This document shows, in pieces, positions 13,101-28,100 of a stretch of 64,000 nt of DNA (position 1 is its first letter; the number at the start of each line of letters is the position of its first letter). Location of the stretch: positions 1 through 64,000 of the forward strand of contig WEDG01007423.1 in assembly GCA_017591395.1 (NCBI GenBank), read 5' to 3'. The translations under genes were made by a program, and so were the position numbers. This DNA is from Schistocephalus solidus. Taxonomy: Eukaryota; Platyhelminthes; Cestoda; Diphyllobothriidea; Diphyllobothriidae. A model generated the notes under the pieces. The model was not told the DNA's origin. It made no database searches and was given only the letters and a program-made list of their open reading frames with translations.

Positions 13101-16100
13101 GTCCTGAGTTCGCACACTTATCGAACAGGTGTATACAGACTCATACGTAGATATCCACATATAGTTGGCATAATTAGCAATAGAGGTCGTATGCTGGTTG
13201 AACCGATGAACCAATTCGATCGCAAAAAACAAATGAGAGACCGTCAGTTGTACTTAGTTCTCAACTTACCACTAAAACGCCATAATCTGGCAACGATCCC
13301 CTGAAAAGTCTAAAGCTAGGTATCATCACCTAACGCTCATCATTAGTTCTATATTCTATTTCATGATAGAATAGTTTCGGGGCTGAATTAGTTGCAAAGG
13401 CGGTAACTGAATGCAACAAAGGTTTGCTAAAAGGAGACAGTTATTTCCTCATGATTGAGAGTTGTTGAAAGGCAAGGGAAAAGAAAGCCAACATACACAC
13501 ATCTGGTCGGTGTGAGGGTGCTCGGATCCAGGTTCAACATGGAAACTACCAAAGAGCCCATTTTTCCGCAATCCTGAGGGCCACTTTCGCAGTCGACCTG
13601 CCTGCTAAAGCTAATCATGTGATGAGGGAGAAACAGGATGCAAGTAATAAACTGGAGCTGAATAGGAAACTGGGCCTTGTAATTATGCCAGTTTGGGCCA
13701 AAACATCTAATCGGCTGTCTCGATTGCAGGTTTGCGATAGTCACAAACAGCGTTCAACTGTGATCGAGGATGCTCTTCCAGTGTTGCCATCAAACTCCAC
13801 TACAAATAATGCACTTCGGAAGTTCTGGGTTAACCCTAATCGAGAAGCATGCCAGACAGACAAATGCTAAATTATGGCACATGTTTCCTCGGCAGTCTCC
13901 TAAAATGCATGTTCTGTTTCATAAACAAGATGGATCAGTGACTGTAGCTGACTGATCATTTTGTGACGAGCTGGAGAGAGTAGTCTGCATCAAAGGAGCT
14001 GGAAGTTAGTGACCCATTAGACTATAATAACGATGATACTCAGAGCAGGAAAGCCCGTAAAAAGAGAGAAATAGCATGCGGATGGAGGAAGTGCGTAAAG
14101 CAGTGCGCCTGATGCCGGCGGAAGTCACTGCAAAGTGTGCTAATGAAAAGGAAATAAAGGTGCCCGAGTATTCGTCTCCGGTCTGCGTTAGACAAATCTT
14201 TAGATGCGCGGGCAGCCGTTTGAAAAAGAGCGAGCAGCAAGCGAAAAATTGATAATGCAGAAGAGAGGGTGATTTATGTTCAAATGCCGATGAACGACAG
14301 ACTAAGAGATGCAGCAGAGAGGTGTACCCGGCTTACTGACTGAAACAGTGGTGGATCAGCATGAAAGGAGCTCGGGGGACTTTAATAGGTTAAAGGAAGC
14401 AAAGCTGGTGGTGGGAGGGTGATGTAATTCATCTGTAATATAATACGCAAACAGTCTGGAGATCTGAGATCACGAAGCGAGAGAAAGAGAGAGCCAGTTG
14501 CTTACTTTAGGTCATTCGTCACTGTTATATAGCGTCCGCCTGGTACCAGATCGTGAACAACAATCTGACCCAGGCAGTCCTCATCGTAGGAAAAGGTAAG
14601 TTCCAGATCCGAGACATCTCCCTCATAGTGCTAAAAAGCAGAATGCAGAGTTAACCCACGTGTTATCTGCAGTTCTCCCGAAAGAACACGCAGCCAAGGC
14701 ATGGGGGGAGTTGCATTAGCCCAGCAGTCCGCGGGGCACAATGCGTGAAATGGGTCAAATTCTGTACACTAACCTTTACGTAGGTGAGGCTTTTGTACAA
14801 GTCTCGATCAAATGTAGCCAATTCATCCAGGAAGCTATAACAACTGGCGCGCTGTCTGCCGAGAATTTGAGTCAGGAAGAAGTTGGCAAAAGGCACATCG
14901 ACAATAATTCCCTGGTGGGAGAAAAGGTACAGCAAAAAAACTAAAAAAACCCGAGGAAAAGATACCCGGGAATAAAGTCTTAAGTCTATTGTACAATAGA
15001 GCATACTTGTTTTACCAGCAGTCAGAGTGCCTTTACTATTAAAATGGTAGGTGTTTTATATAAATTTTACAGATTACCTTTTTTAGATATAAAAAACTTT
15101 TCTTTCTGGACACTGGAGGGGCTTGCTCTAATTTGTCTGCGGCCTGATATCCTGACTGTTGCTGGGCCTCCTTAATAGGCATGCCGATAGTTTAATGCAT
15201 TCGTTTACGTAGAAGCATAAGCAGTATCGTGACAACATTTTCGGTGTACGAACGTGCAAGTTTCAACATTTGAAAAGCACCAAAAGTCATCTGTAAGAAA
15301 TATATCGACCAGAAAGCACACGAGGAACGCTGGGGACCCACTGATGAGCCGAACCCCTCGAAGTTGTGTCATGCAGTGGTAGAATATCGGTGAAATAGGC
15401 GCCTGGGCGTTTAGCCAGTATCTGTGCTCTCAGTAAGGTGTATGATGTTATTCCTACACGAATAACTGAACATTCGACAACGAGTCTGTAGCGTTAGATT
15501 TCTAATCACCGGCTCGCGGGTCAGATCCTGAGGTGGTGCACCACGTAGGGTATGACTGGTTGACGATGTTTAATAAGTCAGAAATGGACATTCCAGTCTC
15601 CCTTGTCTTTGCCGGCGATATTCATCTGAACATTTTCCTGTCGAAAGACTTAGCATATCCAAAAACCACATTTCAAAATGTGACTTTAAGAAGCAGGCTT
15701 TTTGTTCGAAATTCCAAAGAAGAGGAGATTAACTTCTAAGAGTATAGAGGAAAAACGGTGGAATACGTGAAAATTGGCTAAGGCTGCGTTTTTTGACTGG
15801 GACAGTCCTACCTAACTGGAAAGTAAGCATATTGCGGTAGACTAAGAAAATCTAGACCATAGTACATTCTTAGCAGTGGCACAGGCCTATTTGCCTAATA
15901 ATTTCCATCCAAAAGCGTGACTCGGGAGTACGGTCAGCACTTCCTGAGCCCCGGTGGGTAGGATAGCCAGACGTTACGGCTAGGTTCGGATGTTAAAATT
16001 TATTTCGAAGTAAACAAACAGTGTCGGAAAAGATGCTTTCATAATTTTTTTGTGCAGGAATCTACCTCGTAGACGGCTTTGGCAAGTAACTTTCCTACAA

Positions 16101-19100
16101 ACTCGAAAAGTTGGAGGTGGCCATCCTGGATATGCGAAGTGGGCGAGGGGTAGAGACGCTGATCGGTCGTAACGCGGAAGAGGTTCAAGGAAGGATCAAA
16201 AACACGCCGCAGACTCTCTTCCAGAAACTCCTTGAAAACACCATCGAGGTCGATACCCACCTCGTCAAGACCCTGCAACAGAAACAAGGTGCAGCAGGTA
16301 TGCGCGGAAAAATAATAATAGAATAGCTTGAGCCGATATGGGAGCGCTGGAAGTGCGCAAAATGATACAGGCATCAGCGGATGCAGAACACCTCAGTAAT
16401 TTAAAAAAAGTCAGTTTACTACTGATTACGGGATTCTGAAAACCCCCAAAGCACAACATGAACTCGAAAAAAGTGAGGATGAGAAGATTACCATAGCATT
16501 GATGAACTGAACCCGAATTTTCATTCTAAGTTGGGTAGTACTCAGATTCGCCAGTTGTTGATAACCATCCTACAAAAGGACAAAGAAGAAAGAATCGAAA
16601 AGGCGATGAAATCTAACAAGTGATCTGCCTTTAGATAAAATCCAGGTATGAAATGAACGAGGAGCGTATGAACAGTAGGCAAAATTATAGCAGTTGAGTC
16701 TCCGAAAGATCTGGTTTCCCTTTGCGTTTTTTTCCCCTCTCTTTAGCCCGGTCTTGCTTACGAATCCAACCTTCGGTAATGGTCAACACGATGCCTGAAG
16801 CAGTGTTACTTAAAAAGTGTGAAAATAAGTTCGTTCACAATGTGAATGTCATTAACTGGTAACAGCGGGGATGTTTGAACACTGGTTCTGTATGCCCTCC
16901 GGACACCGATCGCAAGCAAATTTTGTCAGTTGGGGTAGGAGGCACATGAAGATTACATGGAAAATATAGGACGTTTTAATTTGGATCTGAGAGGCCGAAG
17001 CTCCTGTTCCACTCAGCGACTAGGATAGACTGATGCACGCCACTCCTATGTAATTTCTGACTGGTCCGGCATGCTATGAGGCCGTTGTGTACTGACGACG
17101 GAGGCCTTGCTCGATAGTTAATTTTTATGGATTCAAATCCTAGGTGCGTCGAAATTCATAAGCAGTTGACCAAACATGTAAAAAGCAGACGCTTACGTAA
17201 ACCAGGTTGAAGGTCTGGTTTGCGTTGAACAGAATAGCACGCTTATGTATGCGCGACAGCATATGTACTACGGACTGGGAACCCGGCTAACAATCCATGT
17301 TAACACAACTCTAAAGAGAGGTCTCACTTACATAGAATGCATACGTTCAATCAACTATAGAGCCTTAAATAAACCAGAGTACAACTACTCGGAAATAGCA
17401 CCGAAAGTACCATTTGTATGCACACTGAGCCAGAACGCACTACTACCTAAAAATCAGTGTCTGAGAGTACACAAAACTTGGCATTATAAAAGCTTCAGTA
17501 ATTGGTGCATTTTCGAAACACAACCTGCCTATTCACATAGCATCTACTACTAGAAAATACACAGCAGTATCGCAGTTCCTGCCTTATGCCTAGACCGAGA
17601 TAACCTGGCAGTTAGAACCTGCAAGAATATGCTCCGATAGAACACAACTGAAATTTATGAGGCTTGATTATACACACCATCAAGCGAATTTCTCAATGAA
17701 ACATCAAATGGTCAAGCTTGATAAAAGGGAAATAATTCGTTCTTATAAGTAGTATATTCCAAGAGAATGTAACTTCCAACAAAATAAGGAAATATGATCA
17801 AATTTTTACAAACATATAAAATAAACAGAAAAAATATTTTATTAAAGTAGCGAACAGTTCCTGACTTCTACTGATATCGGTGTCAGTGCAGTTTCTTATC
17901 TAAAATCGAGTCCGCTTTCGCGTACGAATAGGCCTGCAGATCTGTTCCACAACAGTCAGGATTGCAATCCTCACCAAAATTCCGGCCTAGTCAAGGTTTC
18001 TACTCGCGATTTAAGGATCTTCATAACTGATGACGTAACGAGAGAAATTTAAGCGAAAAATTTTTCAAATGGCTCTTCTATAGAAGTTTGTGACCGAAAA
18101 ATCAAATCTCCGATGTTACTGTTGACGAAGAAAATCCTCATCTTGAAGAAGAGTACTAATTAGTCATGGGATTGAAAAACTGACTTGCCAAAGCAAAACA
18201 GAAGCTCAGTTGACAGCTGGCATTTTGTAGCGACAGAAAGATGGCTTCGCGATACAGCCGAGTCACTTATTTGATCAAAGGACGAAATCGATAGACTCCA
18301 TAAGGAGATACCATGCTACTAGATAGGCTGCCAGTTGCTGCGTCAAACAGAGAGCAGCAGCTTTGAAGTTGCATGTTCTATTCACTCACAATCTTTGAAA
18401 AAAAAACTCAACTTACCTCAACAATGCGGTTTCTGTGTATCATGATAACTGCGCCAACAGCAGCACTATCAAGCATGCAGTTGGTTTGAGAAAGAATACC
18501 CAGTGAAGCCTTGTTCGCTCGCACGAGTTCGCGGAAGAGGATAACTCTCTGGCGGAAGCAAAAATAAGCAAACGCATTTAAACCAAAGAAGACAGAGGGA
18601 AGAGGCTAGAGGGCTGACCGAGAGCTAAAACGTAGAGGAGGAGGAGGAGGAAGGGGCTGACGCATTTAGTACTGGCCACCAAAGGGCACTCACAAACTTG
18701 TCAGTTCGACCGTCATTTTTGACGATGTCCACCGTACGCACCACAGCAGGGTGGTGCATGGACGAGGACATGCGATGGATTACAGTGATATTTGACTTGC
18801 ATTGCATCTACCTCACTCTCTATTCCATTCCACCCCCTGGACAAGGTGTCAAGACAGAGTAAAGAAGACCGGAGATGGGAGAGGGCGCAGGCCAACGCAC
18901 AGTGGACCAAAACTAAACAAGAACACAGCGATACAGGGAGAGGCGGCTCCGATCCCAACCGAGAGGGAATGCCATAAAGGTCACATTAAGAAGGAGCCAT
19001 TGCAGCCTGACTCTTATTTCGCTAATCGTCCATTTCATACAAACGCACGTACTGGGCTGACCGCGGGGTTCAAGTTATCCTGTCAGTTGGCGACCTTTCA

Positions 19101-22100
19101 AGCCACCGCTTTTAGCGTACCGTGACAGTTTCAAGCGCGTAACATTGTTTGTAGTGAAGAAAATGCGCTGAGCCGTCGACCTCACACTCTCCCGCACCCC
19201 CAAAATCAGACCACCATCCGAGCCAGTCAGTTGTCTGAGGTGGGAGTGGGCGCATTGGTTTACGAGCCGGCATACCCGTCTTCGCACACCACAGCAAAAC
19301 CTGGCCCCCTTAACGCACACATCAGGATTCACGAAACCAGGGGGTAAGAAGGAGCCGTTGCCGTCTGACTCCCAGTCCACTGATCAGCCACGCAACGCAC
19401 AAAACACACTGGGCCGACCGTGTGGTCTGAGGTAAGCATCAGTTGGCCACCTTCACGAACTTTTAAGGGCCCAAACACTTCCAAAATGGCTCAGATGATG
19501 AAATAATACGAGGATGGAGTTGTGAAAACTAAGAAAAACGAAGTAAAAAGCAGACCGATTCACGTGGGGCATCGAGAGCTTTGATCCAAAGTGGCCGATA
19601 AGGTAGTTGTCTAGGAAGTTGCCCGGGCCAGCCCCAATACTATGGTTAACGATGAGAGACAGCAGATCACAGAGAGTGGGTTCTTTAAAAAGAGTCAACG
19701 GCTTATCTATAGCACTACCCAGCAGGTGACACGGAAACAGAAACGACAGAGGTACTAGTAACGTGTTCAATCAGCGTTACACGTGCTGGTCAGTCACCGA
19801 CTGGTCGTAAAGACTGCTGTGCCCAAAATTGAAGTAAGAGGTGACCCTCCGGATATTAATTTGCCAAAAAGCTCAGGCGGAAATACGGACTTCAGACAGG
19901 CAGCCCGACACCTGTTTCGGCTCATGCATTTTACTCCTTTCAAACGAGAAGCCTATTTCCACACCTCAATTGCATGAGGGCTATCCGGCCATTGAAATTC
20001 AGGAGCAACAAACAAACAGCGAGAGTTGAAACCTCTCGGCACAACATTAGATCGAGTTAGATAATAGTGGAACTTTCGTTGGTCTGATAGGAAAAAACAA
20101 CTAACAACCACACGGCTTTAAAGCAGATTGAGCCCGGTAGCGTAACCACCCATGTCCATACCTTGCAGAAGAGACCTGAAAGTTACATGGGTCATTTTAA
20201 GGTCGCACTATCTAATTTGTAAGTTGAAACATTTTAATGTCCTTACATAGTGATAATAAATTCAACAGCAGTTTTGAGAGAGATTAACGCTGACCTCAGA
20301 CAGAAAATTGACGTATGTAACCCGGTAGACAAATAAAAACGGTCTCGAATGCTAGGTGAGATAAACGCGTTAAGTGAACACTAAATGCAATGCTTTCCTA
20401 TGAATATAAGCCTGCAGACGCATAAACGGACTTCTAAACGGTTAACTATGCTCCCATGAGGTTTACTGGCTACGGTGTTGGCTTATGGGCCATGACAAAG
20501 CCAGAAGAAGAAAATTCCAAGTGTTACAGATAAACCGACTGAACAAGTGAGCCTCTTTCATGGAAATAAATTGACACCAGTTTGACGTCCACAAGTTTTC
20601 AAATAACACAAGTTCCTTTCTTTGAAATATCGCGAAATGACGAAACCACGAAAGGTCAAACTGACTGACCACATTCCAGTCTAAAGTCACAGATATGGTC
20701 AACCGTTTCAGACAGATTAGCTTACGAAGACTGAAAAACTGATAGGTAACGGTCTGAGGCAAAAAGGCCCAAAGTAGAAACCCGCACAGCTAGGTGCATT
20801 TTCGAAATGTATCGAGGGTGGGCTGGAAACCGCATGCTGGGACCCAGATGGTGCACAGTTGGGTGAGATGGCTCGACACCCTAGCGAACTGACTAAAGAC
20901 TGCCTCACGAGTTAAGTTGCATATATCTAACAACAGTGAGCTGCCAACGAAAGATAAATGCGGGAGAGAGAAAGTTGTAGCAGGCCGTGGTCAGTAAAGA
21001 GATGTCAAGGAAATTTCCGAAACGCGCTTACTTCTTTTCTTGGAATAATGTGAGGGACGTGCTTTAGGAGGAACGTTGCATGAACCTTTTCCTTCCTCAA
21101 ATCTGCCAAAAAGGCTGATGGTTTTAGTTCCCTAAAAAGCGATAAGATTAAAACAAACCAAATTTAATAAATTCAAATATATTCTTTACGAAAAACGCAC
21201 AAAAAAGTTTCTCTCCCACACTCTTTCGGTACAAAATTAAATCTCTTTCAAAGTTTATACCCGAAAGAAAAGTATCCTTCAGTTTTAAAAATTGCCTAAT
21301 TCCCCAACAATTGGGATCTTGATCTGCTGGTGCAATTACTTTTACAGTTTACAGTCTACAACCTACATAATTTCCATCTAAGGAAAACCAAAGATTTCTT
21401 CATGCTATTACAATGAGACGTATTGTAATGTATTACAATGCATTCAGACTATACTGCAGACTTAAAAAGGGTATTAATCAATGAATAGATACGATGCCAT
21501 TTGAATAAAAATTATATAATCTTCGCGAAGTTATAATAATAAACCTTCTGAAAGCCGAAAATTAATGATTCTTAGAGCATACAATTTGTAGAAAACCGAA
21601 AGTTTACAAGTATATTTTGGTGCGTATGACGATATGCAACGCCGAATACCTAAACGACTACTTCAGAGAAGTCGCAACAAGGGCTCGCCGACAAGTAATA
21701 CGGAAAAGACGCCAAAAGAATGCACTGAAAATATCTGTAAAAGCACTTTTGAATCAACCCAGAGACCAGGGAAGAGCTGGCTCAGGCCCAACTGGCTTGG
21801 GGAAGAGCAGTGAAGACTAGAGAATCCATTTATGGAGCAAACCGGATTGCTGCTGCCAAAGCCGAAAGAGCAGATCACAAGTCTAAAGCTCCTCCGATCC
21901 ATAACACCAACACCTAACCCCTTAGAACATCCTCATGCTGCTAACGAACATTCCGCGCGAGGATCGACCTCGTTGGTCATCTCGGGACCCAGCCCAACAA
22001 CCTCAACTGCTGCCTCCAGCGCCAAATTTCACTTAATAGTGCGCATGCTACTGCTTCTCGCAGATACCTTAAGTAGTATTGCTCTTTTCGCCTGAGCTGT

Positions 22101-25100
22101 GTGGCACCTCTTTCCCCCGTCTTGCCTCTTCTTACAGTACCTTTTGTGAACCACAATGTGCTTATGCACCACGTTTTTTGGCCTATCCAAGCGGTGTCTA
22201 CTCTCTCTACTTCTAAGACCCATTTCATGCAACGTCGACATCTTGCTTCGTGCAAAATCCGTCTACTTTACTTCCTTAAAAATAAAGGGCTAAAAAACGA
22301 CTGCAGTTCGTTAAGTTTGGAAACTACTCGGGTTGTGAGTGCTATGCACTGGATGATCTACATCCTTGTTGGCGATGATGGTAACCACTTCAAACTAAGC
22401 ATAGCGCATCATTTACACTTCGTTGCATCCCCAGCCAAGGTGCAAAGAAACACTGAGCAGTAGATGGTTTTATGATTGCGGGAGAGATATTTTCTGACCA
22501 TTCTCATAACTTGATATTATAGTAAACCAGTATGTGATAAAAACCTTGTTCTCACTAAAACTTGTCACCTTATACCGTCCCATGCAAGACCGGGTCGACT
22601 TGTGTAAAGCTGTCGAGATGTCACGAAATTGGAGCAATTAAAAAGGACAAAGAGTCGCTGAAGACGAAAACACATATCTCATTTGTATACTCTTTTCAGC
22701 GTCAGTTAATCCAGTGATAGCTGGTGGACATACGTGCGGTCATTGTGATCAGGGCTAGAACGGGGTAGATTGATAATGAGATGCTGGTAGGATGTGATCA
22801 GAGAACAGTGAACATCACACGATGGAGGGCTTAAAAACTACACGCCTAGATTATATGACAGCAAGACAAGACCCCGTGTAGCAGGGGTTTGGGGACGGTG
22901 TGAGGCAAGCGTAACATGCAAATTTCAGCAAGATGGAACACGATCAAATACGGCAAGTGATAACTAGTCCCAAACGTGAGGATAGATATGCTCATGTTCG
23001 TGCCGCCTTGGGTTCGCGAGTAGGCCTGACTGACGACGGCTAACGAACCGCAAATGGTTACGCCAGCTTCACCGACTTGATCAATAAGTGAGATAGTTTA
23101 GGAAGTTCCTAACTTAGGGACAACCCAATTTGGGCTCTATAGACTGGTGAATTGAACATATTTTGAGCAAAAAGGTACGAGGTGCGTCCCATTAATAGAT
23201 GGGTTGGTGGCCCAATGAAATAGGGCGCTTCTTGGAGTGACGCCGAAGAAGCAGCAGTTAATAAAATTGAGGGTAACCATGAAATTACTTCATATAAAAG
23301 GTCACATAAGAATAGTATAAAACTTTGTATTCTCGAGAACAGTGAAGCACCAAGTTTGAAACAAAAAATTATGAATGCCTGTCAAAGTTCAGCCGTTTTC
23401 GCGCGGGCGGATTTGTTATTCCTAACTGATCTACTATATGGCTGAGAATACAGTACAAAACCTATGAAATTATTTATCAGGCTGACAGCAAGAGCACTAG
23501 ATAAAAGCCCAGACACGCGTTTCATCGATATTCTGCCACTGCATGGCACATTTGCGAGGGGTTCGGCTCATCACTGATTCCCCTCATTCCCTGTGTGCTT
23601 TCTGGCTGTACCTGTGCTGCCAGTATGGTAAATAATTTCCTAAGTAAGACTACTGACTGCCTGTTGGCTTTCTCACGGTGGCTGATGGACTTCTGCCCAA
23701 ATATTCATATCAAATTTCAGTTTGCGCCTACAGACCCTTTAATAAACTGACCTGCTCGAAGTTACAAATTAATTTTCGATGAAATTAAAAAACTGAAACA
23801 GCATAAAACCAAGACATAAGATTGTTACAAACAGGGTGCATATAAAAAAACCCAACTCTGGACATCCCCGCGCAGTAGACGGTTTATTTGACAATTTCGA
23901 TCGTTGCATGCTCACCACATCTTGTTATGTATGATCAGTTCAAATAATCCCTCGAGGTTTGCAAACAAGCGCTTTAGCCGTTTTGAGACTTGAATTAGTC
24001 ACCAGTATATCATGCAAGAGGTAAATGAGCAAAAGGGTTGAAGAAGGTTCGCAGTTATAGCCAGGTATAGCAGTTCTGGCAGATAAACTTGACAAGTTTC
24101 CGTTGACGGCAAAGCTAGTTCGGTGTATGTTATTTTTGTCCGCGACATCTCTAAAACACCCTTCTTTATGTTAGCGAACAAGTGTCACCACAGAGGAAAT
24201 CGCAACAACCCAGCAGAGCTTCAGGCGGAAATCTTCTCGGAACAGCAGGAGGCAGTACGAACTTACTTTATCAGCCAAAAGCCCTCTGGGGTGAATCTGC
24301 GGCGGCCGTCGCGATCGTAAAGAACTCCAAGGAGTCGAAGGCAAATTGCAAATACGGTAGGTCCGGTAAGCGACGATTGAGAGCCGTTAATCGCTGAATC
24401 ACTAGCATTTGGTCTCGATGGGCTCGAGGCGGCTTGCTTTTGGCTGATGTCAACCAAGAGCAGCGTAGATGCTGTAGAACAGTTGAAAACGGAATCCATA
24501 ATGACAACCTTTTCCGAAAAGAAAAGATAAGGTTAGTGGAGTTTTGAAGATTTGAAAAAACAGCGTGCCAACGCTTGCAGCTGGTATCGAGTGCGGCCTG
24601 GTCTGTTCAACGAATTTCGCTACCATAATAAGGTTTTTTACGAGTACCTACTATTGGCAGCCTGTGGTCTAAGAAGACACCCAGAGGAAACTTCAGGTCG
24701 ATTCTGAGGCTAGGCGATTTGGCGCTAATTCCTCCCATTACTTAATTTCACTGGAGGGGAAGGTGCGGCTCGGCACGAAGTAATGCATTCTTGGACTTAC
24801 GAATGCATGGTTGAAATGAAAGCCCTTATAAGCGCGACAGGACAAACGATACAGGGTCTTAGCACTTAATTCAGCTGTGTTAGGTGTCTAAAACCGGCAG
24901 GAAAGAGATACGTTTATAATACTAGAGTTCTGAGCGATAGCCCCAGCTTTGATGCGACAACACCTCCGGGGTGCAAAGACCAAACAGACCTGCTTTTATA
25001 ACGCACCGCAGTCTCGGCCTAAACTTGTTTACCGGGGTTCACGCATTTCGGTGACATCACCTCAGTTCAGTTCATTTTTCCTGCTTATTATGCCGAACGA

Positions 25101-28100
25101 TGATCCGGTGACACAAAAAAGCGCATTTTGAATTTGCAGGACGCAGAGAAAATTGAGAGGACAAGGAAGTCCTTTACAGAAGAACAGGGTGCAGTTCCAA
25201 GACATCCAAAAATAGGCCTTAAGATGACATCCTCGAAGAGGAGCAATCGTCCTCGATTTCATGGCCGGAGACCTCTACCACGTCACAAGATGCAGCGGAA
25301 GTTTTGCGTTAGGCAATAGCTGCGGCTATGTTGGACTTACCTGAAAAAACGTTTTCAGGTAAAAACCAGGTCAATCAAACACGGGCAGCCTTCGACTCAA
25401 ACAAAACATCTGAAGTCGAGTTGGGAGCAGACAGAAAACCAAACTGCGTGAGAAAGCGGGTTGCGTCAAGACAACCCCTGCCTCCCTCCCCCTCATACAA
25501 ATGTGAGATACAGTCACTTCACCTGAAAGTATGTTGCTGATCATACTTGCGGTTCACCTCCACCTTATCCTCTCGATCAAGTTTTCAGGGCCGGTCAGAA
25601 GCAGAACCCATCAACCGTGGCCCCCCTTACTAGCCAATTGAGATTGTTTGAACACGTAGAACGCTGAGGTGAATACAAAACCACCCGGCATGCCATTCAG
25701 ACTGAAGCCATCTCTTGACTGATCAAGAAAAAAGTGGAAAATTGTCAGTGTAGTGAAAGCTGTCTTGAGCTGGCTGGCCGGACAGCGAAAAACCTTGAGT
25801 GCAGTTAAAAATGAGAAGATGCAATGCGATAAACTTGCAGTACGGAGATAGCGGAACCAGTAATGATGAATGCGGTCATTAATATAAGGAAGTAGCAGGA
25901 AAACTAGCCCTGAAGGTGAAGAAGGAAAATAAGTAGGTTGTGTGAAATTGATGATGATGACGATGATGGAACAGCTTCCTATACTTGTTCTACTTTTATT
26001 GAACCTTCCTTACAAAGGTTAACGAATGATGGCGGAAAATGCGAGTCACTCAGCCTAAAGCCAATAACTAACAGATCATTGGAGTGATAAGGAGCAACCA
26101 TAAAAGTGCGGGAATTAGACTTACGATCGGGCATTAAGAGAACCGTCTCGTAAATGAGGTGGTTGAAGAAGTCTGAGATGGCCATCAGTTCCTCCAACTC
26201 AAAAGCTTTTTGTTTTTCGAACACCTCCACATCGTCAAGAATGCTGCCAAAGGGTAAGTATTGGAGAAATAGTGATCCGGATGAGAAAGTATGACTATGC
26301 TGATGAGGTTTAACATAGAAACGAAGTTATCTAAAAATGAGTGACATACATGAGAAGGTTAGAAGCCGCGGCTGTGAAGAGATGGAGTAGATGGGATGCA
26401 TGGGGCTCCAGCTGCCAGCCAGCCTGTGGACTGGCCAGAACGGCGGCCCAGTCGCGGACACAACCGGCGTGGCTGATGAGCCTCCACATTCGCGGCAGAA
26501 GATCGCCCAAAGTTAGACCTATTGGTGGTGGTGGTGGTGGGGGATATCAAGCAAGTAGAATACGTGCAAGAAGGAATTCAGGAAGCATGTAGAGATGCAC
26601 CATGCTGCTAAGCTAGTCGCACCGGCCTTGTTGAGGCACATCTAAACTAAAATACGAAGTGAAAGACGAAACTATATCCTACGTCAGCCACTGCACCTCT
26701 CCCCACAAAACTTGACACTGTTGTTATTGATTCATTAGCGATGACAAAACAACGAATTAGGGAAACTCCTCACAAGCATACATTTATTCGCCCTCAAAAT
26801 ATACGGGTACGCGAAGAGTCGAGGCTTCAAAAGTGGCCAACCGGTGGGTAACTCGGTTTTTTTACAAACAGAAGGTTGACATGCATTTGACGCGCCTAAA
26901 TCGTAACTCTCACCAATATGTTATCCGAGTCAGCGATGTCTGCATTAGGCAGACTGAGGAAGGCGCACGTGCTTGGTACACGTAGACAGGGACCAGTAGC
27001 CCCATCAGCCACAGAGGTCAAGCTCAGCCCCAGTCATCGTGACAATGCTTTGTCGATGAAGCAAAATAGATGTATAGTATGTGACCTATCTCATGCAAGG
27101 TGCCGAAATTGAGCAATGATTGATAATCAGTCGCAAACGGGCACCAACACATGCACAGAAGCTTTAAAATAATACTGAAAAACCCTAAGCGAACTTAGAG
27201 GAAAAAGTAAAAGTAATATTATTCGCTTAGAAATACCAAATTTTTAAAAAGGTGGCATCTTCTGCAAACAAGCTAAATCACTGTAACTGTAACTAATAAA
27301 CTTAAATTGAATCGCCAGTTGAAATCATAGACATACCATTTTGCGTATATTGAGAGAACTTTCCTTTCGCCAAATTTATTTATTGATATTTTTGATACTG
27401 GATTACAATTAGCGTCAGATCGTCCTTTAAATACCGGTGAGTATTTCACGATTTTCAGTGATTTCAAGCGATCGGCCATACCTTTTTATGAAAACCTTAA
27501 AAATAAGATATTTCTTAAAATTATTTAACGAATTAATGAGTTTTGAATGTTATTTCTAATACAGATGGCCGTTTGCGTCATATTTGTAGATAAGCCCAAA
27601 CATGAAAACGCATCGCAGACAAAAATGAACGTCCCCAACAAAAGTCGGCAATTAATATGCCTAAGATTAATTGAAAAAAACTTAATAATAAGGCAACTCA
27701 TTAAAAAGCGCTTTGATCAGATATGAAGCTGACGAATAGATGCCCACTTTACATTCTTTCAAGATTAAGTCAAGACAAAAATGTGGAAGTTTGACAGCTT
27801 TTTGACTTCCCTGAAAATAAGTGATAAATTTTTTGTTGAAAATGAAGAACTCATCAAATTTAGCTCGCATTTTCCGGTTATAGAAGGGATTTATTTGAAG
27901 CCTCTCTTGCGTATAGTAATGCTCTCTTATAGCACAACGTATAAAATAATAGGTTTTGTTCTGTGACATTAAACAGCATAGGCAATTTCTTGCATATCCG
28001 GCAACCTCCGATTTCGCCCAAATCCTGCCTATTTCCCTTCAACAGTAAACATGCAGTGTTCTTTAGAAAACGGCTTATTGAGCAGCAAATCCGCTCAAAA

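Noticed and set aside
18625..19125. Overlapping short frames on both strands
   Set aside because: They lie in a dispersed repeat and a local duplication; no frame is conserved between copies.
19453..19770. - strand 105-codon frame with SMPHV, considered as the UBE3B PHVIPH exon
   Set aside because: The acceptor phase does not match the upstream exon, and the block at 22141-22245 fits in length, motif and phase.
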